DNA of 64,000 nucleotides from Flavobacteriaceae bacterium (GCA_024644745.1 JAHEHF010000007.1:1-64000); one strand, 5' to 3'. Positions 26,059 through 36,159 are shown, counted from the first letter of the stretch. The notes: generated by a model not told the origin, from the letters alone. Numbers and translations are program-made.

Positions 26059-28641
26059 ATGCGTAAATTTCAATGTCAAATTCTGGCCATTTTATTGTGT
26101 TTCACTCTTTCCCAATCTATCGTATTCGCCCAGCAGAAAACGGGCAATATTGTGGAATACTTCGGTAAGGAAAAAATTAATGATATTCAGGAAGGAAAGC
26201 TGATCCATGTGTTTCAAAAAGGTCTGGCTTTAAAAATTCCAACATTCAATTTTAACTCGGCCAGTTTTCCGGAAGACCCGGTCTTCAGCAAATTTCTATT
26301 CGATGATGCTTATTTACCTGAAAATAACAGCTCTTTTGACATTGATTTTTTAGGAAATAATATGCAATGGACATCAATTAAAACAGATAGCACAAACAGT
26401 TTTAATGATGGCAACCTCAGATCCAGCTATGTATTTCTTAAATATGATTCCAAATCAGAAAAGACAGTGATATTTGAAGCTTCAGGGCATTCCCTGATCC
26501 TGATCAACGGCTTGCCTCATGAAGGAGACCATTATGATTTTGGCTGGAACCTGATCCCTTTAAAATTAAAGAAGGGAATCAATGTTTTTGTATTAAAAGT
26601 TGGCAGATTCCCAAGGGTAAGGGCCAGACTCATCGAGCCTTCTCAAGAGGTACAGTTTACCAGCCGGGACCTTACCATGCCCGATCTTTTGATTGAAAGC
26701 CCTGAAAAAGAGTATTTAGGTGCCATAAGAGTTGTGAATACCTCAGAAAATTGGTTGACCGATTATACTGTTGAGGCCAGAATTGACGAAAGCAGGATCA
26801 AAACAAGTACACCCGCTGTCCCGCCGATGAGCGTGAGAAAAATACCCATTAAAATCGCCATGGGGTCTCCTTTGGATAAGGAAGGAAAAATCATACTTGA
26901 TCTTCGTCTTTTTGATCAAAAAAATACATTGGTAGATTCTCAGGAAATTGATCTGCAGTTAAAATCAAAAAATCAACATCATAAACGCACTTTACTGAGT
27001 GATATTGACGGAAGTGTTCAATATTACAGCGTAGCCCCTTCTACTGACATTCAATCAGAAAAGCAGGCACTGTTTCTATCGGTACACGGGGCTTCTGTTG
27101 AAGCAGTTAACCAGGCTAATGCCTATAAGAAAAAAGACTGGGGAAACCTGGTAGCCCCAACCAACCGTCGTCCTTTCGGTTTTGCCTGGGAAGACTGGGG
27201 CAGGTTAGATGCCCTGGAGGTTTTGGCCGATGCCAAGAATATCTTTAAACCCGATTTAAAAAAAATATATCTGACGGGGCATTCTATGGGGGGCCATGGC
27301 ACCTGGTATCTCGGCGCTACTTATCCTGATCATTTCGCGGCCATCGCACCTTGTGCCGGATATCCGGACCTCTTATTGTACAGAGACAGTTTTATCAAAA
27401 GGCGTTTAGAAATGCCGGCCGAGGATTTAAATCGATTCGGATTGACGCCAAAAGTTGTGGAACGCTTAAAAACAGAAAGGGCTCCAAGCCCTGTGGAAAG
27501 CCTTATTACAAGAGCCGGAACGCCAAGCAGAACTTTAAAATTGATCAAAAACTACAAACATTTTGGCGTTTATGTTTTACACGGAGAGCTTGATAATGTA
27601 GTGCCAACTTATCTGGCCAGAGACATGAGAGAAAGACTGGGAAGGTTTCACAGCGACTTTACCTATTATGAATATCCCGGCGGAACCCATTGGTACGGGG
27701 ACCACAGTGTGGACTGGAAACCCATCTTTGATTTTTTTGAGCAAAGAACGATCAAGGATCCTTCTGATCTCAGCGAGCTGGAATTTTATACCGGATCGCC
27801 GGGCGTTTCAGCCAAATCAAATTTTATTACGATTCATCAGCAGGAAAAGGCTTTTGATATTAGTTCCTTCCATTTTAAAAAACAAGATGGAATCATTTTG
27901 GAAACAAATAATACTTCACTGCTCGAGATGGATCTCAGCCAAATAAATGACAGCATTAACACAATAACCTTAGATGATACCGAATTGAAAATAACGGAAC
28001 GAAAGAGAAATTATTTTAAAAAATCAGATGGTAAATGGCAACTGTCAGAGGCTCCTTCAGCAATGGAGAAAGGACCTCACCGAAATGGTGGTTTTAAAGA
28101 TGCCTTTAGAAACAGGGTTGTGCTTGTTTACGGGAGCCAAGGAACTGATACAGAAAATGAGTGGTATTATAACAGAGCGAGATTTGATGCTGAGACGTTT
28201 TGGTACAGAGCCAATGGAAACATTGAAATTGTTCGGGATACCGAATTTAATTTGAAAAAATACGGCGATCGCAACGTCATCATTTATGGAAACAAAGACA
28301 ATAATGCAAGCTGGAAACTTTTGTTAAAGAACAGTCCTATTCAGGTTTCCGATAATGAAGTAAACTTTAATGGAAAGAAAATAACCGGAAAACAATGGGG
28401 CATGTATTTCGTAGTGCCCAGAAACGATTCCAACATTGCTAGCATAGGCGTTGTAACAGCAACTGGTATGACAGGAGCAAAAGCCGCCTATATGAATCAT
28501 TATCTGGTCAATGGCACCACCTTTCCAGATGTGCTTCTATTTGACAACCAAGTACTTACAAACGGCTCCTCGGCTGTTAAATGTGCAGGTTTTTTTGGAA
28601 ATGACTGGAGCATTGAGCACGGAGAATTTGAATGGAAATAA
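26059..28641 (+). CDS. Secreted alpha/beta-hydrolase, prolyl-oligopeptidase-like
   Basis: The ATG at 26059 gives 860 residues and a clean signal peptide (LLCFTLSQSIVFAQ); a TTG seven codons earlier is less likely. A beta-sandwich-like N-terminal part (to about 310) precedes the catalytic domain. There GHSMGGHGTWYLG carries the nucleophile serine, HGELDNVVPT the aspartate and GGTHWYGDH the histidine of the triad. A further C-terminal domain follows (about 590-860). The layout fits multi-domain secreted esterases or S9-like peptidases; the substrate could be a peptide or an ester-linked polysaccharide decoration. There is no T9SS sorting domain. Confidence 0.78.
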   Translation: MRKFQCQILAILLCFTLSQSIVFAQQKTGNIVEYFGKEKINDIQEGKLIHVFQKGLALKIPTFNFNSASFPEDPVFSKFLFDDAYLPENNSSFDIDFLGNNMQWTSIKTDSTNSFNDGNLRSSYVFLKYDSKSEKTVIFEASGHSLILINGLPHEGDHYDFGWNLIPLKLKKGINVFVLKVGRFPRVRARLIEPSQEVQFTSRDLTMPDLLIESPEKEYLGAIRVVNTSENWLTDYTVEARIDESRIKTSTPAVPPMSVRKIPIKIAMGSPLDKEGKIILDLRLFDQKNTLVDSQEIDLQLKSKNQHHKRTLLSDIDGSVQYYSVAPSTDIQSEKQALFLSVHGASVEAVNQANAYKKKDWGNLVAPTNRRPFGFAWEDWGRLDALEVLADAKNIFKPDLKKIYLTGHSMGGHGTWYLGATYPDHFAAIAPCAGYPDLLLYRDSFIKRRLEMPAEDLNRFGLTPKVVERLKTERAPSPVESLITRAGTPSRTLKLIKNYKHFGVYVLHGELDNVVPTYLARDMRERLGRFHSDFTYYEYPGGTHWYGDHSVDWKPIFDFFEQRTIKDPSDLSELEFYTGSPGVSAKSNFITIHQQEKAFDISSFHFKKQDGIILETNNTSLLEMDLSQINDSINTITLDDTELKITERKRNYFKKSDGKWQLSEAPSAMEKGPHRNGGFKDAFRNRVVLVYGSQGTDTENEWYYNRARFDAETFWYRANGNIEIVRDTEFNLKKYGDRNVIIYGNKDNNASWKLLLKNSPIQVSDNEVNFNGKKITGKQWGMYFVVPRNDSNIASIGVVTATGMTGAKAAYMNHYLVNGTTFPDVLLFDNQVLTNGSSAVKCAGFFGNDWSIEHGEFEWK

Positions 28642-28653
28642 CTTTAAGACTGT

Positions 28654-29337
28654 TTAATCCAACACTTGCCTGATGGCGTTGAGAACCAGTGGCTTCATCA
28701 CATCATAGCCTTTTTTCGTTGGATGAACCCCGTCTTCGGCATATGCCAAAGGCAGCCCGTTGCGGTCATCCGCCATAGCGGAAAAATAATCCAGATAAAG
28801 AATATTGTTCTTAAAGGCATAGTCCTTCAGTAAAGCATTTAGTTGCGGAATCTTAATATTGGGCTCCATTCCGGGTTTCCAACTATAATCATAGGCCGGA
28901 AGTACAGATGATATAATGACTTTGATTCCATTAGCTTTTGCCAATTCAGCCATGGAAATAATATTATCCCTGGTCTCTTCAAGCGTCATACGACCGGTGT
29001 TGCCCGCTATATCATTGGTCCCTGCAAGGATAACAACAACCTTAGGTTTCAGGTCGATCACATCCGAACGAAAGCGCAACAACATTTGCGGCGTGGTTTG
29101 CCCGCTGATTCCCCTGTTGATTAAAGCAGGGTCATCAAAAAACTCAGGGTCTTTGGCTGTCCAACCTTCGGTAATGGAATTACCCATAAACACAATTCGC
29201 TCTTCTCCTGGCTTTGGTAAACCCAGCTCCATATTTTTCTTTTTAAATCGATTCAAATCAGCCCAGTCTTGTGCGGTAATCATCTGTTGCGTGCCTACCA
29301 GAAAGATCATTAGTATAAACCATTTTATTCCTTTCAT
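28654..29337 (-). CDS. SGNH/GDSL-family hydrolase (acylhydrolase)
   Basis: The 227-residue exported protein (signal peptide ending MITAQ) carries all four SGNH blocks: GNSITEGW (Ser), NRGISGQTT (Gly), AGTNDIAGN (Asn) and EDGVHPTKKGY (Asp-x-x-His). Members deacylate carbohydrates, lipids or peptidoglycan. It is convergent with the preceding hydrolase (12 bases between stops), so the two secreted enzymes are neighbours but not an operon. Confidence 0.88.
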   Translation of the reverse strand: MKGIKWFILMIFLVGTQQMITAQDWADLNRFKKKNMELGLPKPGEERIVFMGNSITEGWTAKDPEFFDDPALINRGISGQTTPQMLLRFRSDVIDLKPKVVVILAGTNDIAGNTGRMTLEETRDNIISMAELAKANGIKVIISSVLPAYDYSWKPGMEPNIKIPQLNALLKDYAFKNNILYLDYFSAMADDRNGLPLAYAEDGVHPTKKGYDVMKPLVLNAIRQVLD

Positions 29338-29413
29338 TTCGTAATCTTATATTTAAACAAAAATACAATTATAAATTTTAAGCCTGAATAGGAATAAAAA
29401 AACTTTAACCAAT

Positions 29414-29421
29414 TATCTTTG
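29414..29421 (+). promoter_or_regulatory. Bacteroidota -7 promoter box for gltX
   Basis: TATCTTTG matches TAnnTTTG exactly, 18 bases before the ATG at 29440. It overlaps an upstream in-frame TTG and thereby argues for the later start. Confidence 0.5.
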
Positions 29422-29439
29422 CCGCATAAAAATACGGGC

Positions 29440-30972
29440 ATGTCAAAAAAAGTAAGAGTAAGATTCGCACCGAGTCCGACAGGACCACTGCACATTGGGG
29501 GGGTAAGAACAGCCCTTTTCAACTATTTGTTTGCCAAAAAACATCAGGGCACATTTATTTTAAGAGTTGAAGATACGGACCAGAACAGGTACGTCGCCAA
29601 TGCTGAACAGTATATTGTAGATGCCTTGAACTGGAGTCACATCCCTTATGATGAAGGGCCGGGAAAAGACGGTGGTTACGGACCTTATCGTCAATCTCAA
29701 AGAAAACACCTCTACGCTCAGTATGCAGATCAGCTTATCGCCACCGGGAGGGCATATTACGCCTTTGATACGGCAGAAGAGCTTGATTATCACAGAACAA
29801 ATCACAAGGAAAAAGGAAAAACCTTTATTTACAACTGGCACAACAGACTGAAATTAAAAAACTCACTTACCCTGTCAAAAGAGGAGGTCGCGCAAAAAAT
29901 CAATGCAGGTGAAAAATATGTTATCAGGTTTAAAACGCCAACCGACGAAATTTTGCAGCTCAAAGACATGGTTCGCGGAGAAATGAAGATCGATACCAAT
30001 GTGCTCGACGATAAAATACTGTTCAAATCAGACGGCATGCCCACCTACCACCTGGCCAATATTGTGGATGATCATTTAATGGAGATCACCCATGTGATCA
30101 GGGGTGAAGAATGGTTGCCCTCTATGGCACTGCACGTGCTCTTGTACAGGGCCTTTGAATGGGATACCCCCGAATTCGCACACTTGCCACTGATCCTCAA
30201 ACCTACCGGAAAAGGTAAATTGAGCAAGAGAGACGGAGACAAACTCGGATTCCCCGTTTTTCCTTTGGAATATACCAGTGAATCTACAGGTGAAGTGTCA
30301 AAAGGTTACCGTGAAGACGGGTATTTTCCTGAAGCATTTGTAAATATGCTGGCCTTTTTGGGATGGAATCCCGGTACCGAACAGGAGTTGTTCACCCTGG
30401 AAGAATTGATCTCGGCATTTGAACTGGAAAAAGTTGGAAAATCAGGATCAAAATTTGATGCAGATAAAACCAAGTGGTTTCAGCATCAGTACCTGATCAG
30501 GAAGAGCAATGAGGAACTGGCTGAATTGTTTGTGCCTTTGCTGAAGAAGCAACTCAAAGCTGCTCCTGAGGCCTCCTTTGATATGGAATATATCGTTAAT
30601 GTTATTTCACTGATCAAAGAAAGGGCGACTTTTGTAGAAGAATTCTGGGACCTTTCTGACTACTTTTTTATATCACCTTCTTCGTACGATCCCAAAGCAG
30701 TAAAAAAGAACTGGAAGGAAGATACACCAAAAATCATGGAAGAATTAAGTTCAATCCTTAGAGGAACAGATGATTTTTCTTCCGAAAACATAGAACAGGT
30801 CATTAAAAGCTGGATCAATACAAGTGAAATTGGTTTTGGTCAAGTGATGCAGCCTTTAAGACTGAGCCTTGTAGGCGCTTTAAAAGGTCCTCATTTGCCA
30901 CAAATAGTATCGATGATAGGTAAGGGGGAAACATTGAAAAGAATCGACACAGCGCTGGAAAATATAGGTTGA
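29440..30972 (+). CDS. gltX: Glutamyl-tRNA synthetase
   Basis: From ATG 29440 the protein has 510 residues. VRFAPSPTGPLHIGGVRTALFN holds the HIGH-type motif and GKLSKRDGDKLGF the KMSKS-type motif of class I synthetases. The Glu-specific Rossmann core and the C-terminal anticodon-binding helical domain are complete. It charges tRNA-Glu. A TTG start seven codons upstream is possible but lies in the promoter box. Confidence 0.97.
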   Translation: MSKKVRVRFAPSPTGPLHIGGVRTALFNYLFAKKHQGTFILRVEDTDQNRYVANAEQYIVDALNWSHIPYDEGPGKDGGYGPYRQSQRKHLYAQYADQLIATGRAYYAFDTAEELDYHRTNHKEKGKTFIYNWHNRLKLKNSLTLSKEEVAQKINAGEKYVIRFKTPTDEILQLKDMVRGEMKIDTNVLDDKILFKSDGMPTYHLANIVDDHLMEITHVIRGEEWLPSMALHVLLYRAFEWDTPEFAHLPLILKPTGKGKLSKRDGDKLGFPVFPLEYTSESTGEVSKGYREDGYFPEAFVNMLAFLGWNPGTEQELFTLEELISAFELEKVGKSGSKFDADKTKWFQHQYLIRKSNEELAELFVPLLKKQLKAAPEASFDMEYIVNVISLIKERATFVEEFWDLSDYFFISPSSYDPKAVKKNWKEDTPKIMEELSSILRGTDDFSSENIEQVIKSWINTSEIGFGQVMQPLRLSLVGALKGPHLPQIVSMIGKGETLKRIDTALENIG

Positions 30973-30988
30973 TTCCCTAAATTTTAGC

Positions 30989-31540
30989 TCACAGCTCCAT
31001 TTTAACATTATAGCCTTTCAGGGCCTCCTTGTAATTCTCAGGATTGAAATTAGCCTGATCATAAACTGCTTTTCTGTTTTTACGGTTATTGATATGCTCA
31101 ATTGATCTTAAAAACCTGCGCAGATCATTTCTGTCTGAGATGATCAATCCCGGAACCGAACAACTCACACCATTTTCGTCTTTGGCCACCATTGAAAAAT
31201 AGGACGAATTGCAATGTTTTTGTTTACCTGTTTGCAGATTTTGAGAAAGCACGCGTATACCAACCACCATGGAGGACCTTCCCACATAATTGATTTTAGC
31301 CTTTAAAGTGACCAACTCCCCGACTTCGATAGGGTTTAAAAAATCCACACGGTTAACAGAAGCAGTTACGCAATAACGCCCGCAAAATTTGGAAGCAGCT
31401 GTAAAAGCCGCCTTGTCCATGAGCGACAAAATGAATCCCCCGTGAATTTTACCGCTAAAATTCGTGTGAGAGGGCAACATTAATTCTGTCAAAACAATTT
31501 CAGAACTTTTGGTTGATTTAAATGAATCATTCATCGTCAT
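30989..31540 (-). CDS. Acyl-CoA thioesterase, hotdog fold
   Basis: The 183-residue protein has the single hotdog domain of the YciA/BFIT-type: LTELMLPSHTNFSGKIHGG, then LSLMDKAAFTAASKFCGRYCVTASVNRVDF. The asparagine/histidine region (HTNFSGKIHGG) and the aspartate of LMDKAA are the usual catalytic positions. It hydrolyses acyl-CoA to free acid and CoA; chain length is not predictable. Its start overlaps the end of the preceding membrane-protein gene by 14 bases, indicating translational coupling. Confidence 0.87.
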   Translation of the reverse strand: MTMNDSFKSTKSSEIVLTELMLPSHTNFSGKIHGGFILSLMDKAAFTAASKFCGRYCVTASVNRVDFLNPIEVGELVTLKAKINYVGRSSMVVGIRVLSQNLQTGKQKHCNSSYFSMVAKDENGVSCSVPGLIISDRNDLRRFLRSIEHINNRKNRKAVYDQANFNPENYKEALKGYNVKMEL

Positions 31541-31901
31541 CTGAGTCTTTATTGTTACTGAGAACTTCTACTTCTTTGACATAATACTTTGTGTCACCAA
31601 GCCAATAAAACGTACCAAAGCGTTCTATGTAGGTAAGTTTTACTCTTTTACCCTGGAATTCTTTCAGTTTCTCCAATACCTCCTTATCCTTTTTCTGAAC
31701 TGAAAAATTGAATTGCTGCTCTTCTGAGACCCCCTGGCTCAGGCGCCCTTCCCAGGTTTTGAACACCAATCCCCTTTTTGAAATTTTAATGAGTTCTCCG
31801 GCTCTGTACCCTTCGCTGAAAGTCACAAAATAAATGAACAAAATATAGATCAAAAAAATGATAAAAATGGAAACAACGGAATAGGTAAGAAATCTTTTCA
31901 T
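31527..31901 (-). CDS. Small membrane-anchored protein of unknown function
   Basis: Starting at the ATG 31901, the 124-residue protein has one N-terminal transmembrane helix (about 5-27). It then has TFSEGYRAGELIKISKRGLVFKTWEGRL, a conserved segment of a small flavobacterial family that databases sometimes mislabel as an enzyme. A Glu/Lys-rich region and an acidic tail (DSDDDE) follow. The longer frame upstream would run through the TATTTTTG promoter box and is rejected. Confidence 0.75.
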   Translation of the reverse strand: MKRFLTYSVVSIFIIFLIYILFIYFVTFSEGYRAGELIKISKRGLVFKTWEGRLSQGVSEEQQFNFSVQKKDKEVLEKLKEFQGKRVKLTYIERFGTFYWLGDTKYYVKEVEVLSNNKDSDDDE

Positions 31902-31925
31902 GAATACTGGATAGTTTTTAAGATT

Positions 31926-31933
31926 CAAAAATA
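31926..31933 (-). promoter_or_regulatory. Bacteroidota -7 promoter box for the membrane protein-thioesterase pair
   Basis: The minus strand reads TATTTTTG, an exact TAnnTTTG match, 24 bases before the ATG at 31901. Confidence 0.45.
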
Positions 31934-32018
31934 GTGATTTAATTTTCCTTTGTGCCTTTACGGTTAAAATGAAATATTTATTCGTAACTTTATTAGTCAC
32001 AATATTAAATTCACTTTT

Positions 32019-32924
32019 ATGATCACAAGTATACCGATTATTGTAATAATATTACTCATTCTCATCTTAGGACTCTTTATTGTAAAACAACAAACAGCCT
32101 TTATCATTGAGCGTTTTGGGAAGTTTCAAAGCATAAGGTCGGCCGGTCTGCACTTCAAGATTCCTCTGATTGACCGCATCGCAGCAAGGCTTAGTTTGAG
32201 AATACAACAGTTGGATGTGGTGGTAGAGACCAAAACCAACGATGATGTGTTTGTACAGCTTAAAATATCAGTACAGTACCAGATATTAAAAGACAAGGTT
32301 TATGATGCATATTACCGCTTACAGAATCCGCATGAACAATTGACGGCCTATATTTTTGACCTGGTCAGGGCAGAAATTCCAAAAATGATCCTGGACGATG
32401 TATTCGAAAAGAAAGACGACATTGCTTTTGCTGTAAAAAGAGACCTGAAAGAGGCAATGCTTGACTATGGTTATGATATCATAAAGGCCCTTGTAACAGA
32501 TATTGATCCCGACTCCTCTGTTAAACAAGCCATGAACAGGATCAATGCAGCTGAAAGAGAAAAAGTGGCCGCACAACACGAAGGAGACGCCCAGCGCATA
32601 TTAATTGTTGAAAGAGCCAAAGCCGAAGCAGAAAGCAAAAGACTGCAGGGAAAAGGAATTGCAGATCAAAGAAGAGAAATTGCAAAAGGTCTTGAAGAAA
32701 GTGTTGATACTTTAAACAAAGCCGGAATCAACTCACAGGAAGCTTCTGCTCTTATTGTGATCACGCAGCATTACGACACCCTTCAGGCAATTGGTTCTGA
32801 AAGCGAAAGCAACTTGATCTTATTACCTAATAACCCCAATGCAGCAAGCAATATGCTCAACGATATGACCGCATCCCTGCTGGCTGCCAATAAGATTAAT
32901 GAAATAAATAAAAAGAAATCATAA
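32019..32924 (+). CDS. SPFH/Band 7 family protein (stomatin-like)
   Basis: The 301-residue protein has an N-terminal membrane helix (about 3-22), then QQTAFIIERFGKFQSIRSAGLHFKIPLIDR, the start of the SPFH domain. A coiled coil rich in AEREKVAAQHEGDAQRIL-type repeats and a C-terminal tail follow. Such proteins form membrane-bound oligomeric scaffolds that often regulate FtsH or organise lipid domains. No NfeD-like partner gene lies beside it. It is divergent from the 31527-31901 gene and ends at a shared terminator. Confidence 0.9.
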   Translation: MITSIPIIVIILLILILGLFIVKQQTAFIIERFGKFQSIRSAGLHFKIPLIDRIAARLSLRIQQLDVVVETKTNDDVFVQLKISVQYQILKDKVYDAYYRLQNPHEQLTAYIFDLVRAEIPKMILDDVFEKKDDIAFAVKRDLKEAMLDYGYDIIKALVTDIDPDSSVKQAMNRINAAEREKVAAQHEGDAQRILIVERAKAEAESKRLQGKGIADQRREIAKGLEESVDTLNKAGINSQEASALIVITQHYDTLQAIGSESESNLILLPNNPNAASNMLNDMTASLLAANKINEINKKKS

Positions 32925-32940
32925 AAAAATATTCGTACAA

Positions 32941-32973
32941 AAAAACCCCAAGCCTTATGGTTTGGGGTTTTTA
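32941..32973. terminator. Bidirectional terminator between the SPFH gene and tatA
   Basis: A 14-base stem with one G-U pair (AAAAACCCCAAGCC / GGTTTGGGGTTTTT) around TTAT. T runs occur on both strands, so it can serve the convergent SPFH and tatA genes. Confidence 0.88.
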
Positions 32974-32991
32974 ATATGCCTTAAATTGGTC

Positions 32992-33186
32992 TTACTTTTT
33001 TTCTTCAGCTTTTTTAGCTTCTTCTTCTTCAGTGGTTGTGGCATTTTTGAATTCTTTGATTCCTGTTCCCAACCCTTTCATTAATTCCGGTAATTTTTTA
33101 CCTCCAAAAAGCAACAGAATCGCCAAACCGATGATAATCCATTGCCATGGACCTACAATACCTAAAAAAATCGTCTGTAACATCAT
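32992..33186 (-). CDS. tatA: Sec-independent protein translocase subunit TatA
   Basis: The 64-residue protein is a short N-terminal segment followed by one membrane helix ([11 protein letters not shown]), the [14 protein letters not shown] hinge and amphipathic helix, and a charged tail rich in Glu and Lys. This is the TatA/E layout. It builds the pore of the twin-arginine pathway with TatC, which is not in the window. A likely Tat substrate is encoded at 55738. Confidence 0.93.
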   Translation of the reverse strand: MMLQTIFLGIVGPWQWIIIGLAILLLFGGKKLPELMKGLGTGIKEFKNATTTEEEEAKKAEEKK

Positions 33187-33238
33187 TATTTTATCATTTT
33201 AGAAGACAAAGTTACTAATAAAATTGATATTTCATTCA

Positions 33239-33907
33239 CTATTGTTTCACATATCCTCCTAAGGATTCGCTTTTTTTCAATTCTTTCGGGTCTCCGGTAA
33301 GGGTGATCATTCCGCCGGTACTGGCACTGGCATCAGCAAATTCTGTGGCATTTACGTAAGCTAATCCGCCTGTATGGGCTGAAACATCAACATTATCTGA
33401 TTTTAATTCTTCCCCTTTATAAATTCCACCCGTATTTACTTTAACGCGCTGACGCGCTGAGGCTCCTTCAAGTTTTACCATTCCTCCTGTTGTTGAAACT
33501 ACCTCAATCTCTTCTGTATCCAACCTCAAGGTAATATGCCCTGCTTCCTGAGCATTCGCTTTCAACTTGGTTTGTTTAAATAATTCTTCTGAAAAAATAT
33601 GAGATCCCTCATTGGCATCGATCACATCAATTTCCTTTGAATAATACAAATAAACCATTACGTCCTCGGCCGAAAAAGTATGGGTCAGATTCATTGAAAT
33701 TTTTAAAACTCCATTGTTGTTTTTAACGCTGACCTCTGAAGACTTCGGACCATCAATAACAATTTTGGGAGAATCCCCCTTTTTCAATTCCACCTGCAAA
33801 CCCCTGAAGGTTTTAACCGTGTGAAAATCTCCCAGGTTCATCGTTATTTCCTCCTGAGCCACTGCGATATTCACAACAAATAATAATGCAAAAACAATTC
33901 TTTTCAT
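33239..33907 (-). CDS. Head-GIN domain (DUF2807) exported protein
   Basis: The 222-residue protein has a signal peptide ending VAVAQ and a repetitive right-handed beta-helix-like body with alternating short strands and Gly/Asn/Thr turns (VSTTGGMVKLEGA, VNTGGIYKGEEL, SAHTGGLAYVNA, SASTGGMITLTG). This is the head-GIN putative autotransporter adhesin domain common in Bacteroidota. Probably located in the periplasm or on the surface; function unknown. Confidence 0.85.
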   Translation of the reverse strand: MKRIVFALLFVVNIAVAQEEITMNLGDFHTVKTFRGLQVELKKGDSPKIVIDGPKSSEVSVKNNNGVLKISMNLTHTFSAEDVMVYLYYSKEIDVIDANEGSHIFSEELFKQTKLKANAQEAGHITLRLDTEEIEVVSTTGGMVKLEGASARQRVKVNTGGIYKGEELKSDNVDVSAHTGGLAYVNATEFADASASTGGMITLTGDPKELKKSESLGGYVKQ

Positions 33908-34014
33908 AAAACTAACATTTTCTAATAATCAAACTTTATTTTTTATAATCCATATCCTTTCCCGAGAAAGGAACATTAATGAGACAAAAAAAAATTCCCG
34001 TTGTTACAGTTTTT

Positions 34015-36159
34015 CTAATCTTCTATAAGATTAAAATCCAGGTGTTTCCTTTCAAGGTCCGTATGCTTGACAGTTACCGTGACCTGGTCACCTAGTTGGT
34101 ACATTTTTTTTCTTGCCTGTCCTATCAAGGCGTATTGTTTTTCATCAAAGATAAAATAATCACTTGTAATATCCTTAATTCTAACCATTCCCTCGCATTT
34201 ATTATCAATGATCTCTATATAAAGACCCCATTCTGTAACACCCGAAATTACTCCTAAAAATTCCATATTCTGATGGTCCTGCATATATTTGACCTGCATG
34301 TATTTAATAGAATCGCGCTCTGCTTTGGTAGCCATGTACTCCCTTTCTGAAGAATGCCTGCATTTTTCTTCATATTCATCCACTTTTACCGATTTTCCTC
34401 CATCGAGATAAAATTGCAGTAACCTGTGCACAATCACATCCGGATAACGCCTTATAGGCGAAGTAAAATGGGTGTAATAATCAAATGCCAATCCATAATG
34501 ACCAATATTATCAGTAGTGTAAATGGCTTTACTCATTGATCGTATGGTTAAAGTTTCTATCATATTTGACTCCGCCTTGCCATGAACATCAGCCAGGAGC
34601 CTGTTCAGCGTTTTAACCGTACTATCTCTCGAAGTCGTATCTATTTTATAACCAAACTTATTGATCACACCCTGTAAAAGCACTAATTTATCAATGTTAG
34701 GTTCGTCATGAACACGATAGACAAAGGTCTTTTTTTGCTTACCAATAAACTGCGCCACATGCTTATTTGCAAGTAGCATAAATTCTTCTATAAGTTTATT
34801 GGCATCCTTTGATTCCTTTACATAAACACCTAAAGGATTGGCATTCTCGTCAAGTTCAAATTTAACCTCAGTTTTGTCGAATGATATGGCACCCTGCTGC
34901 ATTCTTCTTTTTCTGATCTTTTTAGCCAGATCATCCATAATCAAAATAGCTTCTCCTATTTCCTTATCATCACTATTGGATACAGATTCAATGATTTCCT
35001 GTGCTCCTTCATAGGTAAATCTTTTGTTCGAATAAATCACTGTGCGGCCAAACCAGGTTTCCAATACATGTCCTTTTCTATCCATTTCAAAAACCACTGA
35101 AAAAGTAAGTTTTTCCTCGTTCGGTCTTAAGGAACAAACATTATTTGAGAGGATCTCAGGCAACATCGGAACAACCCTGTCTACTAAATACACAGAAGTG
35201 GCACGATTATAGGCTTCTTCCTCAAGAACAGTATCTTCCTTCAGATAATGGGATACATCTGCAATATGAATTCCAATCTGATAATTTCCGTTTTTCAGTT
35301 TTTTGAACGATAAAGCATCATCAAAATCTTTAGCATCTTTGGGGTCAATCGTAAAAGTGAGATCATTTCTCATATCCCTCCTTTTAGCAATTTCAGCTTC
35401 AGTTATATCTACAGGTATTTCTGCTGCGTATGTTTCAACGTGCCCCGGAAAAGAATAAGGCAGACCATATTCGAGAAGGATCGAATGAATTTCGGTATCA
35501 TGATCTCCAGGCTTTCCTAATACCTTAAGTATTTTACCAAAAGGATTCTTTGAATTTGATGGCCAGTCAGTGATCTCCGCCAGCACTTTATCACCATCTT
35601 CTGCACCCAGCAAGTCTTTTGGTGAAACAAAAATATCAGCATACATTTTCGGATCATCCGGTACTACAAAACCAAAATTCTTACTTTTTTCCAATACACC
35701 AACAAAATCAATCTTGGCTCTTTTCAAGACTTCAATAACCTCACCTTCCTGTTTTTTATTCACCCTCCTTTTGTATACATACACTTTGACAATGTCATTG
35801 TTGAGCGCATGATTCAGATTTCGCATGGGGATATAAACATCATGTTCCAGATCATCACAAATTACATAAGCATTTCCACGAGATGTAACCTCTACCCTGC
35901 CTTCGTGATAATACCTTTTTTTTGCAATAATATATTTACCTATAGACACTTCCTCAATTCTGTCATCCACCTCAAGTTCCTTTAATTTTTGGATGATCTG
36001 ATTTCGCCCTTGGGTATCGAACACTTCCAGTTTAGAAGCGATCTGTTTATAATTTTGAATTTTATTCGGGTTCAGATTAAAAATTTCCAATATTTTTCTA
36101 TCTAAATCCTTGATTTTATTTTTGTTACGTGATGGTATTCTTTTTTTTCTCTTTGACAT
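34015..36159 (-). CDS. rnr: Ribonuclease R
   Basis: The 714-residue protein has an N-terminal helix-turn-helix, cold-shock domains (e.g. RVEVTSRGNAYVICDD), then the RNB catalytic domain with DPKDAKDFDDALS (magnesium-binding aspartates) and ending FTSPIRRYPDVIVHRLL. A C-terminal S1 domain (GVISGVTEWGLYIEI) follows. It degrades structured RNA 3'-to-5'. The gene faces the lipid-kinase gene divergently with 92 bases between them. Confidence 0.95.
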   Translation of the reverse strand: MSKRKKRIPSRNKNKIKDLDRKILEIFNLNPNKIQNYKQIASKLEVFDTQGRNQIIQKLKELEVDDRIEEVSIGKYIIAKKRYYHEGRVEVTSRGNAYVICDDLEHDVYIPMRNLNHALNNDIVKVYVYKRRVNKKQEGEVIEVLKRAKIDFVGVLEKSKNFGFVVPDDPKMYADIFVSPKDLLGAEDGDKVLAEITDWPSNSKNPFGKILKVLGKPGDHDTEIHSILLEYGLPYSFPGHVETYAAEIPVDITEAEIAKRRDMRNDLTFTIDPKDAKDFDDALSFKKLKNGNYQIGIHIADVSHYLKEDTVLEEEAYNRATSVYLVDRVVPMLPEILSNNVCSLRPNEEKLTFSVVFEMDRKGHVLETWFGRTVIYSNKRFTYEGAQEIIESVSNSDDKEIGEAILIMDDLAKKIRKRRMQQGAISFDKTEVKFELDENANPLGVYVKESKDANKLIEEFMLLANKHVAQFIGKQKKTFVYRVHDEPNIDKLVLLQGVINKFGYKIDTTSRDSTVKTLNRLLADVHGKAESNMIETLTIRSMSKAIYTTDNIGHYGLAFDYYTHFTSPIRRYPDVIVHRLLQFYLDGGKSVKVDEYEEKCRHSSEREYMATKAERDSIKYMQVKYMQDHQNMEFLGVISGVTEWGLYIEIIDNKCEGMVRIKDITSDYFIFDEKQYALIGQARKKMYQLGDQVTVTVKHTDLERKHLDFNLIED

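Noticed and set aside
33955-33972. Hairpin TCCTTTC-ccga-GAAAGGA between rnr and the head-GIN gene
   Set aside because: The stem has 7 bases, but no T tract follows on either strand at the proper place, so it was not called a terminator.
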